Of a stretch of 64,000 nt of DNA, positions 57,142 to 64,000 are shown piece after piece. Location: positions 97,866,742 to 97,930,741 of the forward strand of contig JBAIZL010000006.1 of assembly GCA_036971475.1 (NCBI GenBank). Direction: 5' to 3'. How positions within the stretch are numbered: the stretch's first letter is position 1; each line of letters opens with the position of its first letter. A program made the translations under genes and the position numbers. Below the pieces are notes generated by a model, which saw only the letters and a program-made list of their open reading frames with translations, searched no databases and was not told the origin of the DNA. The stretch is from Prosapia bicincta (Eukaryota > Arthropoda > Insecta > Hemiptera > Cercopidae).

Positions 57142-59638
57142 CATAAACATATAAAGAATATAGTATAAAATTGGTAGACCCTGTATCTGGCCAAACTCTA
57201 CTAATAATGGTTGAAATGATTTCAGTGTACGATACCAATGCCAGAGATCCTGATGAAAATGGTCCGACCGCCAGAAGATTGCAGCGTCTGTAAGGAAATC
57301 AAAGACGTGGATAGAGTGAAGGAAATTACACCTGAAGCGTTCGAAACGATGTAAGTTGTGAGGAGACATAAAATTACGAAACCACATAAAATCGAGACAC
57401 TTGAATACTAGTGAGATGTCTATAAACTTTATTATATTATTAAGGAATTATTTCCGTTTCATTGTTAGGCCAGTAGTGGAGCAGTAAGAAACGATGAACT
57501 GAATGTCATAACGTCTCGTTCGGATTAACTTGAAACTATTTATGCTTTAGGTAGCCAGGCATCAAGAGGAACGGGAGTATGGGAGCGGTACGTCATTATA
57601 AGCTGAATGTCACAACACCACGTTAGGTTTATATTGACACTCTTTATGTTTCAGTTAGCTTAGGCATCACCTGGGCCGCCAGTAATGGACCAGTAAGACA
57701 TGTTACACTGAATGTCACAACACCACGTTAGGATTATATTGACACTCTTTATGTTTCAGTTAGCTTAGGCATCACCTGGACCGCCAGTAATGGACCAGTA
57801 AGACATGTTACACTGAATGTTCCAACATCTCGTTAGGTTTAAATTGTAACTATTTATGTTTCAGGTAACCTAGGCATAAACTGAAACGTGAGTAGTGGAC
57901 CAATAAGACAAGATAAACTGAATGTTCCAACATCTCGTTAGGTTTAAATTGTAACTATTTATGTTTCAGGTAACCTAGGCATAAACTGAAACGTGAGTAG
58001 TGGACCAATAAGACAAGATAAACTGAATGTTCCAACATCTCGTTAGGTTTAAATTGTAACTATTTATGTTTCAGGTAACCTAGGCATAAACTGAAACGTG
58101 AGTGGTGGACCAATAAGACAAGATAAACTGAATGTCTCAACGTCTCGTTAGGTTTAAATTGTAACTATTTATGTTTCAGGTAACCTAGGCATAAACTGAA
58201 ACGTGACTAGTGGACCAATAAGACATGATAAACTGAATGTCTCAACATCTCGTTAGGTTTAAATTGTAACTATTTATGTTTTAGGTAACCTGGGCACAAA
58301 CTGAAACTTGAGTAGTGGAGCATTACGAAACAATAAACATCAATGTCAACAGTCAGCAGTCAATGTCTTGACATCTCGTTAGATTTATATTCTAACTGTT
58401 TATATTTCAGGTAGGCTAGGCATAAACTGAAACGTGAGTAGTAGAGCAGTACGATAAACTGAATGTCTCAACATCTCGTTTACAATGTAACTATTTGTGT
58501 TTCAGGTAGCTTGGGCACAAACTGAAACGTGAGTAGCGGAACAGTACGATATGATTAACTGAATGTCTCAACATCTTGTTTACAATGTAACTATTTGTGT
58601 TTCAGGTAGCTTGGGCACAAACTGAAACGTAAGTAGCGGAACAGTACGATATGATTAACTGAATGTCTCAACATCTTGTTTACAATGTAACTATTTGTGT
58701 TTCAGGTAGCTTGGGCACAAACTGAAACGTAAGTAGCGGAACAGTACGATATGATTAACTGAATGTCTCAACATCTCGTTTACAATGTAACTATTTGTGT
58801 TTCAGGTAGCTTGGGCACAAACTGAAACGTGAGTAGCGGAACAGTACGATATGATTAACTGAATGTCTCAACATCTTGTTTACAATGTAACTATTTGTGT
58901 TTCAGGTAGCTTGGGCACAAACTGAAACGTGAGTAGCGGAACAGTACGATATGATTAACTGAATGTCTCAACATCTTGTTTACAATGTAACTATTTGTGT
59001 TTCAGGTAGCTTGGGCACAAACTGAAACGTGAGTAGCGAAACAGTACGATATGATTAACTGAATGTCTCAACATCTTGTTTACAATGTAACTATTTGTGT
59101 TTCAGGTAGCTTGGGCACAAACTGAAACGTAAGTAGTGGAACAGTACGATATGATTAACTGAATGTCTCAACATCTCGTTAGGTTTAAATTGTAACTATT
59201 TATGTTTTAGGTAACCGACGCAAAATCCTAAACGCGAGTGTAGGTGTAGTACTACATGATAAACTGAATGTCTCAACGTCCCTTTAGCTTTAAAATCATA
59301 GCTATTTATGTTTCGGGTAACGTATTCATGAACTGTAACGACAGGAGCGAATTTAACCACTACTGTAACTTAGACTGTTGACTTCTAATTTAAGCTGTTT
59401 TATTCAGGTACGCATACACTGGAAGGCCAGTGGTGGTGCAAGACGCAATGGCGAACTGGACTGCACAGCATGTCTTCGGTTTTAAATTCTTCCGGGAACT
59501 CTACAAAGACAGTAGACGACAAGAATCCTGTCAGTTCTTCCCTTACAAAACCAAATTCACCGGTCTGACCGAAGTTTTCAACATGAGTCCAGAGCGGGCT
59601 GAGCTTGGGGTCGACACTGAGCCCTGGTACGTCGGATG
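55549..59638 (+). CDS. Single-pass membrane protein, putative cupin/JmjC-like; exons 1-3, 3' end beyond window
   Basis: Three exons, 55549-55818, 57226-57350 and 59408-59638, join in frame (phases 0 and 2) with GT/AG borders. The 208 visible residues contain a basic N-terminal segment ('[16 protein letters not shown]'), a transmembrane helix at about residues 48-67 ('[20 protein letters not shown]') and then a lumenal or extracellular part. '[12 protein letters not shown]' has a CxxC pair. '[17 protein letters not shown]', '[10 protein letters not shown]' and 'EPWYVGW' resemble the entry to a cupin_8/JmjC-like domain, in which a conserved 'RPV' strand precedes the barrel. The iron-binding residues would lie in later exons, which are not here. 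A type II topology is inferred from the positive N-terminal side. The gene is convincing; the domain call is moderate and no named orthologue is claimed. Confidence 0.75.
55905..56058. mobile_element. Fold-back PLE-type terminal pair, family 5, in intron 1
   Basis: The ends 'aatatttttattttaacctg' and the inverse 'caggttaaaataaaaatagt' flank ~100 bp. On the minus strand 'ctctgatgatggttccttgg' and 'taactgaaat' form CTGATGA, a short stem (GTT/AAC) and GAAA, a hammerhead-like core. Confidence 0.6.
56232..56520. mobile_element. Near-perfect palindrome of PLE family 2 termini
   Basis: The arms of about 135 bp meet at 56375 ('acaaaatagggaattttgt'). The sequence matches the arms at 35308-35815, and each arm holds a CTGAAGA/G...CGGCGAAAAG core. 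No coding sequence remains. A TA run follows at 56536-56600. Confidence 0.78.
56536..57135. repeat. (TA)n runs at 56536-56600 and 56992-57135 with AT-rich sequence between
   Basis: The second run is mixed, with 'aaataaataaata' blocks. Both lie in intron 1 of the membrane-protein gene; nothing else is recognised between them. Confidence 0.9.
57226..57350 (+). CDS. Membrane-protein gene, exon 2
   Basis: Acceptor 'gatttcag', donor 'gtaagt', 125 nt. It encodes '[20 protein letters not shown]', '[14 protein letters not shown]' and 'TPEAFET'. The CSVCK pair may bind metal or form a disulfide. Confidence 0.8.
57465..59402. repeat. ~100-bp tandem array in intron 2 carrying repeated splice-site-like units
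   Basis: About 18 units, each with a T-rich stretch ending 'tttcag' or 'tttag', then 'gta(g/a)c' and, about 25 bases later, 'gtgagt' or 'gtaagt'. From 58501 to 59101 seven 'ttcag' sites are exactly 100 bp apart. The post-AG part ('gccagtaatggaccagtaag' in early units) resembles the start of exon 3 ('gccagtggtggtgcaagacg'). The true exon 3 acceptor comes at the next step of the array. Confidence 0.9.
59408..59638 (+). CDS. Membrane-protein gene, exon 3 (last exon in the window)
   Basis: Acceptor 'tattcag', donor 'gtaagc', 231 nt. It encodes '[20 protein letters not shown]', '[20 protein letters not shown]', '[20 protein letters not shown]' and '[16 protein letters not shown]', with the final Trp split. 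No following exon is recognisable before 64000. Confidence 0.82.
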
Positions 59639-59740
59639 GTAAGCAGCTTTTATTGTGTTTTTCTTAAATTTTTAAATGTTTTCTAAAGTTACTATAAGAT
59701 ATTTACAGGCTTAAAGTGATCAGTAACAATAATATAGTAA

Positions 59741-59761
59741 CTATTCCAGATAATAACTATT

Positions 59762-59839
<78 letters not shown>

Positions 59840-59905
59840 TCCTTCACGGATGGAAAAATATGATGAATAGTTATTATCTGGAGTACATCCGTTCATTCTG
59901 CAGTG
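59741..59905. mobile_element. PLE family 4 termini inverted around a (TA)n run
   Basis: 'ccagataataactattcatc' at 59748 and its inverse at 59863-59882 flank about 65 bp of TA. The right side continues 'gtacatccgttcattctgca', as in the palindrome at 32697. The large PLE begins immediately after, near 59908. Confidence 0.75.
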
Positions 59906-60180
59906 CAGAATTGTAAATTCAATTATAATTCTTGTATTTGTATTTAGGCTTTTGTTCTTTATTAATACACAAGAAAACATACTGCGATATTTATATCTTT
60001 TACCTTACAGGGTTGTATTTTGTGTGAATTAGAAGTGAATGTATTTTTAGAGGTTAAGTTCCATATTTGTTTATTTTTTATAATTTGTTTATATATTTTT
60101 TGGTATTTTACAATATTACAGTTTAATATATTTATTATATTATTATTATTTCATATTATTATAATAGTTTTTATATATAT

Positions 60181-62024
60181 TGACATGATATCAGTTAATA
60201 ATTGTAATGCTGCCTTAACAAAGGACTTAAATTTATTTGAAAAACGAAAAATTCAATTAATGAACACAAATTGTAATATATATTTTAATAAACAATGTAT
60301 TATAAACAATATTATTCCAAAATATGCAAAAATTACAATAAAAAACAAAAGTGATACTGCCAAAAAAAACTTGTAAACAAGCAGAGAAATTATGGGTTAA
60401 AAATGAAATAAGAAATTTATATAAAAAACAAAACATTTTAACTACTGAAATATATAAATTACATTTACAATTAGCTTCTACAATGAATAATATAAAATGG
60501 GAAGAAAAATACAAAAAAATTAACTTCATGATAAATAAAACTAGAATTATAAAAATAAATAATATATCAAAAAAACTAAATAATTTGAAACTTGAAAAAC
60601 AAATGGAAATAATATCTGAAGTTAAATATCATAGCTTTCACCCTAATGTTGTTAATTTATCTAATACTAAATTTAATAATTGCGAAATAAAACTACTTGA
60701 AAGTAATAAAATCAATATAAAAAGAAACATAAATAAAGATATTGATAATATAATAATAGATACAGAAATAGCCATTAGTAAATTAAATGAAAATATACAA
60801 GATAGTACCAGAATCGAAGCAGCTCATGAAATAAAAAAATTAATTAAAACTAATAAAATTAATAAAACCCATAGACAAACATATTTAGGAGTTAAAGATT
60901 TAAAAGATAAACTACAAAATAACAATCTAATTACAGTAAAAGCTGATAAAAGTAATGCTATTGTAATTATTGATAAGGACGAACACATAAATAAAACAGA
61001 AAAATATATAAATGAAGATCAATTTAGTGAAATATATAAGGATCCTACAAAGAAATATCAAAATGAAATAAAACATTTAATAAAATCTTCTTATAAATTA
61101 TTTAATAAATATAATATTAGTAATTATATGAACGATAATCCAAAAATTCCAATAATGAATGGACTTATTAAATTACACAAAATTGAGAAACCAATTAGAC
61201 CATTAGTAAATTTTATGAATGCCCCTTCTTATAAAATATCTAAAACCATAACATCTATTCTTAAAGATAAAATGAAACTAAATAATAATCATACCATAAG
61301 TAATTCTATTAACCTTATTGATAAATTAAAAATAATTAATATTGATAATAAAACAAAATTAATATCATTAGATATAAAAAATATATACACAAATATTCCT
61401 ATAAAAGAGACTCTTAATATTATAAAATCTAGATTAGAGCAAAATGAAAAAGATAGAAAATTAATATTAGAAATTATAAATACATTAAAAATAATATTAA
61501 ATCAAAATTATTTTTCATATAATAATAAAATTTACAAACAGGAAGATGGTCTTGCCATGGGTTCTCCCTTATCGAATATAATATCTGAAATATTTTTACA
61601 ATATATAGATGATAAAATAAATAAAATTATACAGACATTTAATAAAAACGGTTATTGGTTTAGATATGTAGATTTTGGTTTGTATGTATCTAATAATAAT
61701 GGTATAAACTTAATAACTATTTTAGATAAAATAAATATGATAAATAAAAATATTAATTTTACTTATGATATGGAGAAAAATAATAAGATCAACTTTCTAG
61801 ATATAACAATTATAAGACATATTAATGAATTTGAATTTAACATATATCGTAAACCGACACAAACTAACCAAATTATACCTAATAATTCTAACCATCCGTA
61901 TAATCAAAAAATGACTGCATTATACAATTTATTATATAGATTACATAAAATACCTATGAATAATGAAAACAAAATAAGAGAGAAAAACATTACCTATCAA
62001 ATTGCAATTGAGAATGGCTATTAA
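60181..62024 (+). pseudogene. PLE reverse transcriptase, one frameshift and a mutated catalytic box
   Basis: The N-terminal part (frame ending at 60376) reads 'NNCNAALTKDLNLFEKRKIQ' and breaks at an A8 run near 60362. The main frame is then open to 62024. Motifs in order: 'LITVKADKSNAIVIIDKD', 'PIMNGLIKLHKIEKPIRPLV', 'LISLDIKNIYTNIP' (first Asp), 'QEDGLAMGSPLSNIISEIFL' and 'WFRYVDFGLYV'. The last should be YVDD; here the second Asp is Phe. 'INFLDITIIRH' follows. PLE RTs copy RNA at target breaks; without that Asp this copy should be inactive. Confidence 0.88.
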
Positions 62025-62599
62025 AAAAAACTGTTGATAAACTTAATTATAATATTTTAAAGAAACAAAATAATAATCTAATTTACAAAAATAATGATGA
62101 AAGTATCATATGGGCTTCATTTACATTTTTTGGTAATGAAGTAAAAAATATCACAAAATTATTTAAAGGTAGCAACATAAAATTCGCATATAATACTAAT
62201 AATAAATTAATAAATATAATGAATAATAATATTATTATTAATATGCATGAAAAAAACGGTGTATATAAATTAGAATGTGATCATTGTAATAAAGTTTATA
62301 TAGGACAAACTAAGAAAAAACTCAAAGATAGATATAAAAAACATTTTAATGCATATAAAAAGCCAGAAATTTATAAATCAAATTTTGCTAGTCATTGTAT
62401 TAATAATAATCACTTATTTCCTAATATAGATAATATGATACTTGTAAAGGAAATTAACAAAGGCCTGAGAATGAATATTTATGAAGCTTTAGAAATACAT
62501 AAATATAATACAAATAATGAGTTGATAAATGAACAAATACAAATAAAATCTAAATTTAATAATATATTCATTGTTTGTAATGTTAGGGCAGCAAAATAA
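62025..62599 (+). pseudogene. PLE GIY-YIG endonuclease domain (62-kb copy)
   Basis: The frame begins after an A8 run at 62023-62030, -1 relative to the RT. It reads 'KKTVDKLNYNILKKQNNNLI', 'WASFTFFGNE', then 'NGVYKLECDHCNKVYIGQT', 'KKLKDRYKKHFNAYKKPEIY' and 'MNIYEALEIHKYNTNNELIN', ending 'CNVRAAK'. It has CxxC, G-V-Y, Y-I-G, His and Glu elements. No stop interrupts it. Confidence 0.87.
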
Positions 62600-62687
62600 A
62601 AAAAATTTAAAAACATTGTAATTGATTTGGCATAACTATTTATTTGATCTAATTTGCACATATGTTAATTTTAATTGTTTAACATTC

Positions 62688-62722
62688 CTGATGATGTTGG
62701 TACTGTTAGCCAACGAAAAGTT
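62688..62722 (+). ncRNA. Hammerhead-ribozyme-like core, PLE family 1
   Basis: CTGATGA (62688-62694), stem II GTTGG (62696-62700) with CCAAC (62710-62714), and GAAA (62715-62718). Stem III would be AG/TT-rich and very short. Copies in the 37.5-38.9-kb element have CTGATGG and CTGATCA at the first box, so those are decayed. Confidence 0.55.
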
Positions 62723-62804
62723 TTGAATTGTAAATTCAATTATAATTCTTGTATTTGTATTTAGACTTTTGTTCTTTATTAATACACAAGAAAACATACT
62801 GCGA

Positions 62805-62807
<3 letters not shown>

Positions 62808-62891
<84 letters not shown>

Positions 62892-62918
62892 TAATCTATA
62901 TATATTATCTATATATAA

Positions 62919-62965
<47 letters not shown>

Positions 62966-62995
62966 TAATATATATATATTAGTATTTATCAATTA
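62808..62995. repeat. (TA)n with interruptions
   Basis: About 75 bp of pure TA, a short AT-rich interruption with 'tatctatatataatctata', then about 40 bp of TA. It adjoins the PLE 3' end directly. Confidence 0.95.
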
Positions 62996-63099
62996 ATATT
63001 GAATATACTTTTTGGTTGTTGTTCATTTTGAACAATATTTATTTAGTTTCTGTAAATCTGAGAATTACTTCAACAATAGTTATTATGTCTTCTGACATT

Positions 63100-63478
63100 T
63101 TTGTATATTAATTTTAATTTGTTAATTTCAAACCCGATGAAAATTAAACATAAACATTATCACCAAACGGCCACGTTAACAAACCAAAGGAAAAATAACA
63201 AATACATATCCCTCACCTGCCACAGCAAAAACACACACAAAATAACTTCCACATTCAAAAACCTTTATTACCAAATATCTTACAAAACAACAAAAACTTT
63301 AAGACAGGACATACAACCCTTTCAAAAACAGACAAATACAACCTATCCGGTATTTACAATTTAACTTGTAACGAATGTTCCAGACATTACATTGGCCAAA
63401 CCGGCAGGTCATTCTACCCACGCTTCGAAGAACACATTACACAAGAAACAAAACAAACCCAAAATCCAGCTAAGCAAC
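63100..63478 (+). pseudogene. Another Penelope-like GIY-YIG fragment (family 6)
   Basis: Plus strand, after a frame change near 63300: 'YNLSGIYNLTCNECSRHYIG' followed by 'QTGRSFYPRFEEHITQE'. It has G-I-Y, CxxC and Y-I-G in order. It differs clearly from the 60-kb copy in sequence and base composition. A CA repeat takes over after 'NPAKQH'. Confidence 0.78.

Positions 63479-64000
<522 letters not shown>

Larger units (their letters stand above)
59908..62800 (+). mobile_element. Nearly full-length Penelope-like element, family 1
   Basis: A terminal block ('attgtaaattcaattataat', 'tcttgtatttgtattta', 'cacaagaaaacatactgcga') occurs at 59909-59992 and again at 62725-62808 in direct orientation, as the partial LTRs of a PLE. 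Between them lie an N-terminal ORF, an RT ORF and a GIY-YIG ORF in three frames. TA runs flank both sides. It is in the third, incomplete intron of the membrane-protein gene, in the same orientation. Confidence 0.9.

Noticed and set aside
57245..57262. Hammerhead-like 'cctgatgaaaatgg' in the 57.2-kb exon
   Set aside because: It lies in a coding exon (ILMKMV), with no matching stem or GAAA box.
60351..62024. Host telomerase reverse transcriptase
   Set aside because: PLE RTs are relatives of TERT, but the downstream GIY-YIG domain, terminal repeats and a second truncated copy identify a Penelope-like element.

Overview
The window looks like nuclear DNA of an arthropod, most likely an insect. 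It is AT-rich and intron-rich, and it is saturated with transposons: Penelope-like elements (PLEs), piggyBac-like, hAT-like and Tigger-like DNA transposons, LOA-like and I/Jockey-like LINEs, two long satellites and many (TA)n and (CA)n runs. No bacterial gene organisation is present. The species cannot be fixed from the sequence.

Two host genes are supported. On the minus strand, seven exons between 29679 and 901 encode a Rho GTPase-activating protein of the ARHGAP29/ARHGAP45 (HMHA1) type. All splice phases agree, and the GAP domain is complete with its arginine finger. The exons join the N-terminal helical region directly to the GAP domain, so the F-BAR and C1 domains usual for this family are not encoded between them. 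A piggyBac relic lies exactly at that junction. On the plus strand, three exons (55549-59638) encode the start of a single-pass membrane protein that probably carries a cupin/JmjC-like domain. It continues beyond the window.

Layout: 1-905 is a 120-bp tandem array that merges into the last GAP exon. From 1 to 30 kb the GAP introns hold a piggyBac-like MITE, PLE relics, a decayed LINE with a nested PLE, the piggyBac relic, a hAT-like MITE, a 5.4-kb LOA-like LINE with target-site duplication and a Tigger relic. From 30 to 41 kb there are PLE fragments, often as inverted pairs around (TA)n, and the 3' half of an I-like LINE. From 41 to 48 kb there is a 31-bp minisatellite and a 132-bp satellite of about 37 copies. 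From 50 to 54 kb there is a 151/152-bp satellite of about 25 copies, with a 55-codon ISCU fragment embedded at its edge. From 55 to 60 kb lies the membrane-protein gene; its second intron carries a ~100-bp array derived from the exon 3 splice acceptor. From 60 to 64 kb there is a nearly full-length PLE (RT plus GIY-YIG), another PLE fragment and a long alternating purine/pyrimidine tract running off the end.

The main themes are: (a) at least five PLE families with hammerhead-ribozyme-like motifs, mostly as inverted pairs beside microsatellites; (b) tandem arrays that appear to have grown out of exon edges in both host genes; (c) higher-order periodicity in both satellites. Most elements are inactive: the LOA-like ORF2 is broken many times, the large PLE has lost a catalytic Asp, and the piggyBac transposase lacks its N-terminal half.
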